Of a stretch of DNA of 64,000 nt, positions 33,291 to 42,322 are shown piece after piece. Positions within the stretch are counted from its first letter, which is position 1, and every line of letters starts with the position of its first letter. Position numbers and translations under genes: made by a program. The notes beneath the pieces were generated by a model, which saw only the letters and a list, made by a program, of their open reading frames with translations, had not been told where the DNA came from and did no database searches. Origin of the DNA: Bacillota bacterium (lineage in GTDB: Bacteria; Bacillota; Clostridia; Peptostreptococcales; Anaerovoracaceae); the NCBI GenBank assembly GCA_017433375.1, contig JAFRHG010000003.1, positions 79,492 through 143,491 of the forward strand. Direction: 5' to 3'.

Positions 33291-33312
33291 ATAACCAAGG
33301 GAGGGATTAGTT

Positions 33313-34161
33313 ATGTTGAATTATGAAGCATTCTGTGCCGTTATCACAGGGAGAATCAAAGATCATCTGCCGGGGGAATTCCGGGATCACGAGCCGACGA
33401 TCCGGGCGGTGAGAAAGATCAACGGGGAGAAGGACGGCTTCTGTCTTGAGCCGCCGGAGCAGGAGGAGTTTGTTCCTTTGCCGGTGCTGTACCTGGACGA
33501 TGTCTACCAGGATTATCTTACCGACGAGGACATCGACCGGGTGCTGGAATGCATGGCGGAGGTGATCACGGCCAACACGGGCAGGCAGCTGCCCGATGAA
33601 CTGAAAGGGGATTACTCCGCCTTCCGGGATTGCGTCGTGGTGAATCTGATCAGCGGACAGCTGAACGAGCGGCTTCTGGATGAAGTGCCTCATCGGAAGA
33701 TCCTCGATATGGCGGCGGTGTACCGGGTGATCTTCCGCTGGGATGAGGCGGGGGTCAACTCCTTTATCGTGAGCAACGAAATGATGGAGGATATGGGCGT
33801 GACGGAAGAGGAACTCTTTGACCTGGCCAGGACCAATTCACGCCGGATGTTCCCCGCCAGAGTGATCGAGGGGAAGGACTCCGTAGTCGTCATGACCAAT
33901 GAATCGGGAATGAACGGGGCATCCACCATGCTCTATGAACGGGAGATGCGGGACCTGTCCCGCAGGATGGGAGGGGACTTCTACATCCTGCCCAGTTCCG
34001 TTCACGAATTCTTCGCCGTGCCCGTTCACGCGGCCAGCCCGGAATACCTGAAGAAGCTGCTGGAGCAGGGGAACGGCACGGTGACCGATTACCAGGAAAT
34101 CCTGTCCTCCTCCATCTACCGCTATAGCGAGGAGCGGGGGACGCTGAAGCAGTGCGACTGA
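33313..34161 (+). CDS. DUF5688-like protein of unknown function
   Basis: A 282-aa soluble protein that resembles the DUF5688 family, common as multiple copies in gut Firmicutes; function unknown. Seen here: N-terminal MLNYEAFCAVITGRIKDHLP, a region LPVLYLDDVYQDYLTDEDID typical of the family, and the C-terminal segment FYILPSSVHEFFAVPV. No signal peptide or membrane helix. It has its own strong promoter and GGGAGGG-type ribosome site (33300-33305). Family assignment is by general pattern and should be treated as likely, not certain. Confidence 0.7.
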   Translation: MLNYEAFCAVITGRIKDHLPGEFRDHEPTIRAVRKINGEKDGFCLEPPEQEEFVPLPVLYLDDVYQDYLTDEDIDRVLECMAEVITANTGRQLPDELKGDYSAFRDCVVVNLISGQLNERLLDEVPHRKILDMAAVYRVIFRWDEAGVNSFIVSNEMMEDMGVTEEELFDLARTNSRRMFPARVIEGKDSVVVMTNESGMNGASTMLYEREMRDLSRRMGGDFYILPSSVHEFFAVPVHAASPEYLKKLLEQGNGTVTDYQEILSSSIYRYSEERGTLKQCD

Positions 34162-34169
34162 AGGGAGTG

Positions 34170-34201
34170 AAAAAAAACGGCAGTGCCATTGGCGCTGCCG
34201 T
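34170..34201 (-). terminator. Intrinsic terminator of the small minus-strand gene
   Basis: Stem of 11 base pairs (34177-34187 with 34191-34201, one G-U), three-base loop, followed on the minus strand by seven U residues. A second, A/U-rich hairpin (34204-34227) lies just before it. Plus-strand transcription of the upstream gene may also end here. Confidence 0.85.
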
Positions 34202-34229
34202 AAAAAATATGTTCAAGAACCATATTTGT

Positions 34230-34316
34230 TTAGAGCTGTCCCTTTGCGACGATTCTGTCGATCATCTCGGCACAGGTGGCCAGATCGTGCATCATCGTTT
34301 TCACAAAGCTTAACAT
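34230..34316 (-). CDS. Small 28-residue protein with its own promoter and terminator
   Basis: Short open frame encoding MLSFVKTMMHDLATCAEM followed by IDRIVAKGQL. It is too short for homology claims, but it has GAGGG seven bases upstream, a TTGAAA-17-TATACT promoter (34368-34396) about 50 bases upstream, and a strong terminator 29 bases downstream. The peptide is amphipathic with no clear membrane span. It is not recognised. The alternative is that the ~190-base transcript acts as a small RNA and the frame is incidental; the ribosome site argues for translation. Confidence 0.6.
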   Translation of the reverse strand: MLSFVKTMMHDLATCAEMIDRIVAKGQL

Positions 34317-34367
34317 AGTATCCCTCTTTTCTTCATGGTGTGTTGAAATGCTTTTGCTTACGGTTAT

Positions 34368-34396
34368 AGTATATGGTTTAGTTTGCTCCATTTCAA
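34368..34396 (-). promoter_or_regulatory. Promoter of the small minus-strand gene
   Basis: Minus-strand TTGAAA (34391-34396), 17 bases, TATACT (34368-34373). Confidence 0.75.
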
Positions 34397-34664
34397 GGGT
34401 CAATACAGTACTGGTTTGCGGCATTGACGCTGGTGAACCGGGTCAAGTAGTCTGAAAATTGCAAAAGCAACGCCGGCTCTTTCCCGGTCAGAATTGCCTT
34501 TGCATGGGCTGGACCAACTGCAAATGCTTGCTCCGCGGCTTTGACCGTCCTTCATCCGGTCGTTCCGCACTTCCCCGGACAAAGTTGCGATGGAATGGGC
34601 AGGAAAATAGACGGAAGGGGAAAAATAGTGTATAGTTATCGGGAGACGAAGCAAAGGAATGGAA
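34397..34664. other. Gap with a possible gene remnant
   Basis: No convincing gene. On the minus strand a 52-codon frame without ATG or GTG (34393-34551) reads like protein in its second half (ALLLQFSDYLTRFTSVNAAN) and ends on the promoter of the small gene, so it may be a decayed gene end. Nothing else is recognised; no riboswitch or 6S RNA could be supported. Confidence 0.35.
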
Positions 34665-35249
34665 ATGGATACACAGACGGAAAGACAAACCAAGAAGGAA
34701 CTGCGCGGGCCCATTCTGGCCAGACGGAAGGCCATGAGCACCGATGAGGTGGACAGCCTCTCCCGGATCATCTGCGGGAAAATACAGCAGATGGATGTCT
34801 ACCGTGAGGCCGATGACATCTGCCTCTACATGCCCATCCGCAACGAGGTGGATGTGACCGGGCTTATCGGGCCGGCCAGAAGGCAGGGAAAGAAGGTCTG
34901 GATCCCCCTGGTGACCGGGGAGACCATGGTCTTCAACGCCTATGAGGAAGACAAGATGGGGGAGGAAGGAGCATTCCACATCCCCGAGTCCTCTTCGGAG
35001 GAGATCCTTTCGCCTTCCGAAAACACGCTGATCATCATGCCGGGATCGGTCTTCGATGTCCACGGCAACCGGATCGGCTACGGCGGGGGGTATTATGACC
35101 GCTATCTGCAGCAGTATCCCTTCTGCCGGACGGCGGCCGTCTGTTACGATTTTCAGATCGTGGATCAGCTTCCGGCGGAGGAACACGACCGGAAGCCGGA
35201 GCTGATCGTCAGCGAATGCCGGGTGTTTCGGCAGGAGGATATAGCATGA
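34665..35249 (+). CDS. 5-formyltetrahydrofolate cyclo-ligase
   Basis: 5-FCL, 194 aa, converts 5-formyl-THF to methenyl-THF with ATP, returning a storage folate to the one-carbon pool. The family signature GYGGGYYDRYL near the C-terminus and the N-terminal basic helix LRGPILARRKAMS are present. ATG 34665 is preferred: AAGGA lies six bases upstream, while ATG 34659 abuts it. The stop overlaps the larB start (ATGA). Length is normal. Confidence 0.93.
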   Translation: MDTQTERQTKKELRGPILARRKAMSTDEVDSLSRIICGKIQQMDVYREADDICLYMPIRNEVDVTGLIGPARRQGKKVWIPLVTGETMVFNAYEEDKMGEEGAFHIPESSSEEILSPSENTLIIMPGSVFDVHGNRIGYGGGYYDRYLQQYPFCRTAAVCYDFQIVDQLPAEEHDRKPELIVSECRVFRQEDIA

Positions 35250-36007
35250 ACGAAATCTATCTGAAAGAATTGCTGGAAGAAGTCAGCCGGGGGGATATGG
35301 ATCCGGAGGAAGCCCTGAGCGAGCTGAAGGAGCTGCCCTATAAGGACCTGGGCTTTGCCAACGTGGACCATCACCGGGCCATCCGGACGGGATTCCCCGA
35401 AGTGATCTTCAGCCAGGGCAAGAGGCCGGAGCAGATCAGGGATATCTTCCGGGAACTGATGGGACGGGGGCGGACCATCATGGCCACCAGGGCCACGGCA
35501 AGGGACTATGAGGTGGTCAGGGAAACCATTCCCGAGGCGGTCTACTACGAAGCTGCCCGGATCATCGCCGTTCCCGCCGATGAGGAGAAGTCCAGAGAGT
35601 CCATCGGCTCCGTTACGGTGGTCAGCGCCGGAACGGCGGATATCCCCGTCGCTGAGGAGGCGGCGGTGACGGCAGAGATCCTGGGCAACCGGGTCAACCG
35701 CATCTACGATGTGGGCGTTGCCGGCATCCACCGGCTGCTGGACCGTCTTGGTGAGATCCGTGAGGCGGACGTGGTGATCTGCGTGGCCGGCATGGAAGGA
35801 GCCCTGGCCAGCGTGCTGGGCGGCCTGGTGGACGCGCCGGTGATCGCCGTGCCCACCAGCGTAGGATACGGCGCCAACCTGGGCGGGCTGTCCGCTCTGC
35901 TTTCCATGCTCAACAGCTGTGCCAACGGAGTCTCTGTGGTCAATATCGACAACGGATTCGGCAGCGCCTACTTCGCCTCGGTCATCAACCGAAGGGGGAA
36001 TCGGTAG
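35246..36007 (+). CDS. larB: LarB, nickel pincer nucleotide biosynthesis carboxylase
   Basis: LarB, 253 aa, carboxylates and hydrolyses nicotinic acid adenine dinucleotide as the first step to the nickel-pincer cofactor of lactate racemase and relatives. The C-terminal PurE-like domain contains SAGTADIPVAEEA and VCVAGMEGALASVLGGL-type blocks, and an N-terminal helix bundle precedes it. AGGAGG lies before the ATG. It is coupled to the folate gene by a four-base overlap. larC and larE are not in the window; they or a LarA-type enzyme must be sought elsewhere. Confidence 0.93.
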   Translation: MNEIYLKELLEEVSRGDMDPEEALSELKELPYKDLGFANVDHHRAIRTGFPEVIFSQGKRPEQIRDIFRELMGRGRTIMATRATARDYEVVRETIPEAVYYEAARIIAVPADEEKSRESIGSVTVVSAGTADIPVAEEAAVTAEILGNRVNRIYDVGVAGIHRLLDRLGEIREADVVICVAGMEGALASVLGGLVDAPVIAVPTSVGYGANLGGLSALLSMLNSCANGVSVVNIDNGFGSAYFASVINRRGNR

Positions 36008-36014
36008 AATTCTT

Positions 36015-36043
36015 TTGTCATCAGACGCTATATATGGTATACT
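36015..36043 (+). promoter_or_regulatory. Promoter of pyrH-frr
   Basis: TTGTCA (36015-36020), 17 bases, TATACT (36038-36043) with an extended -10 TGG. Confidence 0.82.
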
Positions 36044-36087
36044 GTCCCTGGCCGTGTGTCAGATAAGGAATGAGTGCAAAGGAGTAA

Positions 36088-36801
<714 letters not shown>

Positions 36802-36816
36802 AATCGGAGGTATGTC

Positions 36817-37374
36817 ATGAGTGAATTTGATATGGACCTGCTGCAGGAAAAGATCGGAAAGAGTGAATCCCTGCTGAAAGAAGACCTGGCGACAGTCAGA
36901 GCGGGAAGAGCCAACGCGGCCCTGGTGGATAAGGTGACCGTCGACTATTACGGCACGCCGACTCCCCTGAAGGCACTGGCCAACATCTCCGTACCGGAGC
37001 CCAGGACGCTGCTGATCACGCCCTTCGACCCCAAGAGCATCGGCCAGATCGAAAAGGCGATCAACGTCGCCAATATCGGCATCACGCCGGCCAATGACGG
37101 CAAGGTCATCCGCCTGCAGATCCCCCAGGTGACGGAGGAGCGCAGAAAGGAACTGACCAAGACGGTCAAAAAGATGGGCGAGGATACGAAGGTCGCCGTC
37201 AGGAACCTTCGCCGGGACGCCAATGACAAGGTCAGGAAGCTGGAGAAGGCCGGAGAGTATACGGAGGACGACCGGAAAGAACTCCTGGATGATATCCAGA
37301 AAGTGACGGACGAGGCCATTAAGGCCATCGATGACATCGTCGCCGACAAGGAAAAGGAGATCATGGAGGTCTGA
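36817..37374 (+). CDS. frr: Ribosome recycling factor
   Basis: RRF, 185 aa, splits post-termination ribosomes with EF-G. It shows the tRNA-like fold sequence pattern: AGRANAALVDKVTVDYYGTP, NISVPEPRTLLITPFD and RRDANDKVRKL. It starts 15 bases after pyrH with ATCGGAGG upstream. A strong terminator follows 22 bases after its stop, ahead of uppS. Confidence 0.96.
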   Translation: MSEFDMDLLQEKIGKSESLLKEDLATVRAGRANAALVDKVTVDYYGTPTPLKALANISVPEPRTLLITPFDPKSIGQIEKAINVANIGITPANDGKVIRLQIPQVTEERRKELTKTVKKMGEDTKVAVRNLRRDANDKVRKLEKAGEYTEDDRKELLDDIQKVTDEAIKAIDDIVADKEKEIMEV

Positions 37375-37396
37375 TCCGAGGATCATGAGGATCGCG

Positions 37397-37436
37397 GCGG
37401 GAATGTGGTCTGCCTGAGGACCGCATCCCGCTTTTT
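37397..37436 (+). terminator. Intrinsic terminator between frr and uppS
   Basis: A 13-base-pair stem with one bulged A and one U-G pair (37397-37410 with 37419-37431), eight-base loop, then TTTTT. uppS starts 21 bases later, so partial readthrough or an unseen promoter must supply the downstream block. Confidence 0.85.
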
Positions 37437-37457
37437 CCGTAAGGGAGGAAGTAAACC

Positions 37458-38180
37458 ATGCTGGACAGAGAACGGATCCCCCGCCATGTAGCCATCATCA
37501 TGGACGGCAACGGACGGTGGGCTGAGTCGAAGGGTGTCCCCCGACTCGCCGGACACAACGCCGGAATGAAGGCCATGAAGGAGATCGTCAAGCGGGCCCA
37601 TGAACTGGGCATCGCCAACCTGACGGTCTACGCCTTTTCCACGGAAAACTGGAAGCGTTCCACCGAGGAGGTTTCCGGCATCTTCCGGCTGCTGATCACC
37701 TACGTGAAGAGCGAACTGAAGGAGATCATGGACAACAACGTCCGGATCCGCATTCTCGGCGATGCCTCGGCTATTCCCAGGGACGCCCTGAAGGCTGTGG
37801 AGAAGGCCCTCAGGGAAACGGAAAACAACACGGGCCTGCAGTTCAATATCGCCCTGAATTACGGCTCCAGGGATGAGATCCGCCGGGCGGTGGAAGAGAT
37901 TGCCCGGGAAGTGGGGCAGGGAAAACTGGCCCCGGAGGAGATCACCGAGGAGATGATCGGGGATCACCTGTTTACGGGAAAGCTCCACGAGGACTGCGGC
38001 GATCCTGAACTGATCATCCGCACCAGCGGTGAGGAGCGCCTGTCCAATTTCCTTCTCTGGCAGGCCGCCTACAGTGAATTCGTCTTTACGGACACCCTCT
38101 GGCCGGATTTCACGCCGGAGCGGTTCGAGGAAGCCATAGAAACATACCAGAACAGAAACCGCCGGTTCGGCGGACGGTAA
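37458..38180 (+). CDS. uppS: Undecaprenyl diphosphate synthase (isoprenyl transferase)
   Basis: UppS, 240 aa, adds isopentenyl units in cis to make the undecaprenyl carrier for peptidoglycan. The catalytic IIMDGNGRWA segment, the FSTENWKRS block and the RTSGEERLSNFLLWQAAYSE region are conserved. GGGAGGAAG precedes the ATG. It follows a terminator after frr and starts the lipid and isoprenoid run uppS-cdsA-dxr-rseP-ispG. Confidence 0.96.
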   Translation: MLDRERIPRHVAIIMDGNGRWAESKGVPRLAGHNAGMKAMKEIVKRAHELGIANLTVYAFSTENWKRSTEEVSGIFRLLITYVKSELKEIMDNNVRIRILGDASAIPRDALKAVEKALRETENNTGLQFNIALNYGSRDEIRRAVEEIAREVGQGKLAPEEITEEMIGDHLFTGKLHEDCGDPELIIRTSGEERLSNFLLWQAAYSEFVFTDTLWPDFTPERFEEAIETYQNRNRRFGGR

Positions 38181-38213
38181 ACCGCCTCTGACGGACGAAA
38201 GGAACGGGAAACA

Positions 38214-39035
38214 ATGAAAACCAGAATTCTATCGGGACTGCTCATGGCGCCTCTGCTGGTGATCCTGATCATCGGCGGATATGTGCTCTACGCCGGATGC
38301 TTCGTCATCGGCGTTATGGCGGTGTACGAGTTTTTCAAGGGATTCCGGGCAATGGACATCCATCCCTGCTATCCCATCGCCCTCTGCGCGTCTATTGCGC
38401 TCTACGCCATCGGGCTGTATCAGCAGCTGTCCCCCCAGGGGGCGGAGAACTGCTCCGGTTTGCTCATGCTGTGGTTCTTCGCCGTGGTTCTGGCCAGTCT
38501 CCTGTATCTGTTCAAAATCGAGGAGCGGAAGCTTGAGGACGCCCTGGCCACCATTACCGGCGTGTTCTACATCGTATTCTTCTGCTATCATATCGCGCTG
38601 ATTTCCACCTGGGGCGATATGGACATCCTGGTCTGGCTGGTGGTCATCACCGCCTTCGGCACGGACATCATGGCCTACTTCACCGGCTACGCCCTGGGCA
38701 AGCACAAACTCTGCCCCAAGATCAGCCCCAAGAAGACCATCGAAGGCTCCGTGGGGGGAACCCTGGGAAGCATCATTCTCTGCGGCCTCTTCGGATTCTT
38801 CTTTGCCAAACCTCTGCTGGTCCACTGCCTGATCCTTGGCCTTCTGGGCGGTATCATCTCCCAGTTCGGCGACCTGACGGCATCGGTTTTCAAGCGGAAG
38901 ATGGGCATCAAGGACTACGGCAACCTGATCCCGGGCCACGGCGGCATTCTGGACCGTTTTGACAGCGTACTGTTCACCGGTCCGCTGGTGTTCTACTACT
39001 TTACCATAACAGGTATTATAGGAACTGTATCATGA
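38214..39035 (+). CDS. cdsA: Phosphatidate cytidylyltransferase CdsA
   Basis: CdsA, 273 aa, makes CDP-diacylglycerol from phosphatidate and CTP in the membrane. About eight membrane helices are visible, and the C-terminal signature KDYGNLIPGHGGILDRFDS is intact. The stop overlaps the dxr start by four bases (ATGA), so the two are coupled. Length and order are typical for Firmicutes. Confidence 0.96.
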   Translation: MKTRILSGLLMAPLLVILIIGGYVLYAGCFVIGVMAVYEFFKGFRAMDIHPCYPIALCASIALYAIGLYQQLSPQGAENCSGLLMLWFFAVVLASLLYLFKIEERKLEDALATITGVFYIVFFCYHIALISTWGDMDILVWLVVITAFGTDIMAYFTGYALGKHKLCPKISPKKTIEGSVGGTLGSIILCGLFGFFFAKPLLVHCLILGLLGGIISQFGDLTASVFKRKMGIKDYGNLIPGHGGILDRFDSVLFTGPLVFYYFTITGIIGTVS

Positions 39036-40186
39036 AACGGATTTCCATCTTAGGAAGCACGGGATCCATTGGAGCCCAGGGCCTTGAGCTCATCGAACAC
39101 AACCCGGAACAGCTGAAGGCGGTCGCTCTGTCCTGCAGCCGGAGAACGGATCTTCTGCGGGAGCAGATCGTTGCCTTTGCACCGGAAGCGGTCTCGCTGG
39201 CCCGGGAAGAGGACGCAAAGGCAATTCAGGCGGAGTTTCCCCGTCTGGATGTCTACTGGGGAGAGGAAGGGCTGAACACCCTGGCATCCATGGAGGACGC
39301 CGATATGGTCCTCAACTCCCTGATGGGCATGCGGGGCCTGGCCCCGACCCTGGCCGCCATTGACGCCGGCAAAGACATTGCCTTTGCCAATAAGGAGACC
39401 CTGGTGGCCGGCGGACAGCTCGTCATGAACCGGGTACGGGAAAAGGGCGTGAATCTCCTTCCCGTGGACAGCGAACACAGCGCCATATTCCAGTGCCTCC
39501 AGGGCAGCGGAGACAACCCAGTCCGGCGGATCCTGCTCACCGCTTCCGGCGGGCCTTTCCGCGGATTTACGGCTGAACAGCTGCGTGCCGTCACCCTGGC
39601 GGACGCCCTGCGCCATCCCAACTGGACCATGGGGGCGAAGATCACCATCGATTCCGCCACCATGATGAACAAGGGGCTGGAGATCATCGAGGCCAGATGG
39701 CTCTTCGATGTGCCTCTGGAGAAGATCAAAGTCATCGTCCACCCCCAGAGCGTGCTTCATTCCGCGGTGGAATACGAGGACGGCTCCGTGGTGGGCCAGA
39801 TGGGCAATCCGGATATGAAGGTGCCCATCGCTTACGCTTTTTCCTGGCCTGAGCGTTTACCCATGACCGGGGATATGCGCCTTCTCGATCTCATCGGATT
39901 CGGAACGCTGACCTTTGAGGAACCCGACGATGAGGTGTTCCGGACCATGAACATCGCCCGGGAAGCCTGCCGGCGGGGCGGCACCTGGCCCGTGTGCATG
40001 AACGCGGCCAACGAGTTGCTGGTGGATGCCTTCCTCCACGAAAAGATCGAATTCTGGCGCATACAGGAGCTGCTGGAGGAGGTCTTGGAAGGCCATCGGC
40101 CTGTGGAAAGCCCGGATCTTGAGGACATCCTGGAAGCGGACCGGACAGCCAGGGAGGAAACGGCTTCCCTGATAGATAAACCATAA
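39032..40186 (+). CDS. dxr: 1-deoxy-D-xylulose 5-phosphate reductoisomerase
   Basis: Dxr (IspC), 384 aa, converts DXP to MEP with NADPH, the committed step of the MEP pathway. The NADPH motif GSTGSIG lies at the N-terminus, and the metal and substrate region VDSEHSAIFQCLQ and the ASGGPFRG and DSATMMNKGLEIIEA blocks are present. It pairs with ispG downstream and feeds UppS. Coupled to cdsA by overlap. Confidence 0.97.
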   Translation: MKRISILGSTGSIGAQGLELIEHNPEQLKAVALSCSRRTDLLREQIVAFAPEAVSLAREEDAKAIQAEFPRLDVYWGEEGLNTLASMEDADMVLNSLMGMRGLAPTLAAIDAGKDIAFANKETLVAGGQLVMNRVREKGVNLLPVDSEHSAIFQCLQGSGDNPVRRILLTASGGPFRGFTAEQLRAVTLADALRHPNWTMGAKITIDSATMMNKGLEIIEARWLFDVPLEKIKVIVHPQSVLHSAVEYEDGSVVGQMGNPDMKVPIAYAFSWPERLPMTGDMRLLDLIGFGTLTFEEPDDEVFRTMNIAREACRRGGTWPVCMNAANELLVDAFLHEKIEFWRIQELLEEVLEGHRPVESPDLEDILEADRTAREETASLIDKP

Positions 40187-40201
40187 AGGAACGATAAACC
40201 T

Positions 40202-41215
40202 ATGACCATTGTATACGCCATTCTCATCTTCTGCCTGCTGATCTTCGTCCATGAGTTCGGCCATTTTATCGTGGCCAAGGCCTGCGGCGTCAAGGTGAAT
40301 GAATTCGCCATCGGCATGGGGCCGGCCTTTTTCAAGCGGCAGAAGGGGGAGACGACATATTCCCTCCGGGTCTTTCCCATCGGCGGGTTCTGCGCCATGG
40401 AGGGTGAGGACGAGGATTCCGACGATCCCCGGGCCTTTAACCGCCAGCCTGCCTGGCAGCGTGCCCTGGTTCTGGCCGCCGGGTCCTTCATGAATCTTCT
40501 GACCTGCGTGGTCCTGCTGATCATCATCGCCTTCTGGGCGGGCCAGCCGACCACCACCCTGGACAAGATCACCCCGGGATCCCCGGCGGAGGCGGCAGGG
40601 CTCAAGGCCGGAGACACCGTGGTGGCTGTGGACGGCAAGGCCATCAAGGAATGGAATGACATCATCACGGACCTCAACGGGGAAGACGAGAAGAAAACCG
40701 TGGAGATCACCGTGAAACGTGACGGGAAGGAGATGAACTTCACCTGCGCGCCGGAATACGACAAGGAACAGAAGCGGTACATGATCGGCATACAGCCGGT
40801 CTCGGAGCATCACCTCTTCGGATCCATAGGTGCGGGCATACGCAACACCGGCCAGATGACGGCAATGATGGTGAATGTGCTGCGCCAGCTCTTTACCGGC
40901 GAGGTGTCCGTCAAGGAGCTCTCCGGGCCCGTGGGCATCGTCTACGCGGTGAATACCACGGCCAAGTCCGGCATCATGTATGTGGTCTACCTGACCGCGC
41001 TGCTGAGCCTGAACCTGGCCATCATCAATATGATCCCGCTTCCCGCCCTGGACGGCGGGCGCCTGCTCTTCCTGCTGATCCGCAAGATCACCGGAAAGCG
41101 GGTGACCGACGAAATGGAGGGGAAGATCCACTTCATCGGCATCATGCTGCTGATGCTGCTGATGGTCTACGTCACCTTCAACGACGTGATCCGCTTCATT
41201 CTGCCGATATTCTGA
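40202..41215 (+). CDS. rseP: Site-2 membrane protease RseP/RasP
   Basis: M50-family intramembrane zinc protease, 337 aa. The zinc site HEFGH is at residues 17-21 in the first membrane helix; the third ligand lies in NMIPLPALDGGRLLF near the C-terminus. A single PDZ domain (about 115-185) lies between. In Firmicutes it cleaves anti-sigma factors and signal peptides; substrate here unknown. It sits in the standard dxr-rseP-ispG order. Confidence 0.95.
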   Translation: MTIVYAILIFCLLIFVHEFGHFIVAKACGVKVNEFAIGMGPAFFKRQKGETTYSLRVFPIGGFCAMEGEDEDSDDPRAFNRQPAWQRALVLAAGSFMNLLTCVVLLIIIAFWAGQPTTTLDKITPGSPAEAAGLKAGDTVVAVDGKAIKEWNDIITDLNGEDEKKTVEITVKRDGKEMNFTCAPEYDKEQKRYMIGIQPVSEHHLFGSIGAGIRNTGQMTAMMVNVLRQLFTGEVSVKELSGPVGIVYAVNTTAKSGIMYVVYLTALLSLNLAIINMIPLPALDGGRLLFLLIRKITGKRVTDEMEGKIHFIGIMLLMLLMVYVTFNDVIRFILPIF

Positions 41216-41230
41216 TGAAGGGATGAGGAG

Positions 41231-42313
41231 ATGAGCAGAGACAAGAGACAGGTCCTCTGCGGAGGAGTGCCCATCGGCGGGGACGCCCCCGTCACCATAC
41301 AGTCCATGACCAACACCCCAACGGCGGATGTAAAGGCAACGGTCGCCCAGATCAGGAGGCTGACCGATGCCGGATGCGAGATCATCCGGGCGGCGGTGCC
41401 GGATATGGATGCGGCGGATGCCCTGAAAGAGATCCGCCGGCAATGTCCCATCCCTCTGGTTGCGGACATCCATTTTGATTACCGGCTGGCCCTGGCGGCC
41501 ATGAACGCCGGCGTGGACAAGATCCGGATCAATCCGGGAAACATCGGCGAAGAGGAAAACATCCGCCGGGTGGTGGAACAGGCGAAGAGGTGCCGTATCC
41601 CCATCCGCGTAGGCGTCAACTCCGGCTCCCTGGAAAAGCACATCCTGCTGAGGGACGGCGGGGTGACCGCCCAGGGTCTGGCGGAGAGCGCCCTCTATAA
41701 CGCAGGGCTTCTGGAGAAGTACGGCTTTGAGGACATCGTCATCTCCCTGAAGTCCTCCAATGTTAAGATGAACAACGAGGCCTACCGAATCGTGGACCGG
41801 CAGAGCCCTTATCCGCTGCACATCGGTGTCACCGAGGCGGGAACGCCGGCAAGGGGCAAGGTGAAATCCGCTGCCGGCATCGGCGCCCTCCTTCTGGATG
41901 ACATCGGGGACACCCTAAGGGTCTCCCTGACGGCGGATCCGGTGGAAGAGGTGATCTTCGCCCGGCAGCTTCTGGCGGCCCTGGATATCCGCCGGGAGGG
42001 CATCGAGATCGTCTCCTGTCCCACCTGCGGCAGGACCCAGGTCGACCTGGAGAGGATCATCGCGGCCATCGAGGAGAAGCTGATCCCCGTGAAGAAACGC
42101 ATGGAAGAAAAGGGCGCGCGGCCGCTGAAGCTGGCGGTCATGGGCTGCGCCGTCAACGGGCCGGGAGAGGCCCGGGGCGCGGACATCGGCGTGGCCTGCG
42201 GCAAAGGTAAAGGCGTTCTTTTCGCCGACGGGGAAATCATCGGCCAGGCGGCGGAAGCGGACATACCCGCAGCCGTTCTCCGCATGATCGAAGAAAGAGA
42301 ACAGGAATTATAG
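41231..42313 (+). CDS. ispG: 4-hydroxy-3-methylbut-2-enyl diphosphate synthase IspG
   Basis: IspG (GcpE), 360 aa, reduces MEcPP to HMBPP using a [4Fe-4S] cluster. The TIM-barrel part has VTIQSMTNTPTADV and ADIHFDYRLAL; the cluster ligands lie in SCPTCGRTQVDLE and VMGCAVNGPGEA. GATGAGGAG precedes the ATG. It completes the MEP genes of the block and is followed 9 bases later by polC. Confidence 0.97.
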   Translation: MSRDKRQVLCGGVPIGGDAPVTIQSMTNTPTADVKATVAQIRRLTDAGCEIIRAAVPDMDAADALKEIRRQCPIPLVADIHFDYRLALAAMNAGVDKIRINPGNIGEEENIRRVVEQAKRCRIPIRVGVNSGSLEKHILLRDGGVTAQGLAESALYNAGLLEKYGFEDIVISLKSSNVKMNNEAYRIVDRQSPYPLHIGVTEAGTPARGKVKSAAGIGALLLDDIGDTLRVSLTADPVEEVIFARQLLAALDIRREGIEIVSCPTCGRTQVDLERIIAAIEEKLIPVKKRMEEKGARPLKLAVMGCAVNGPGEARGADIGVACGKGKGVLFADGEIIGQAAEADIPAAVLRMIEEREQEL

Positions 42314-42322
42314 CGAGATAAC

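Noticed and set aside
34425-34664. 6S RNA upstream of the 5-formyl-THF cyclo-ligase gene, as in E. coli
   Set aside because: No long bulged hairpin could be drawn, and the linkage is a proteobacterial feature.
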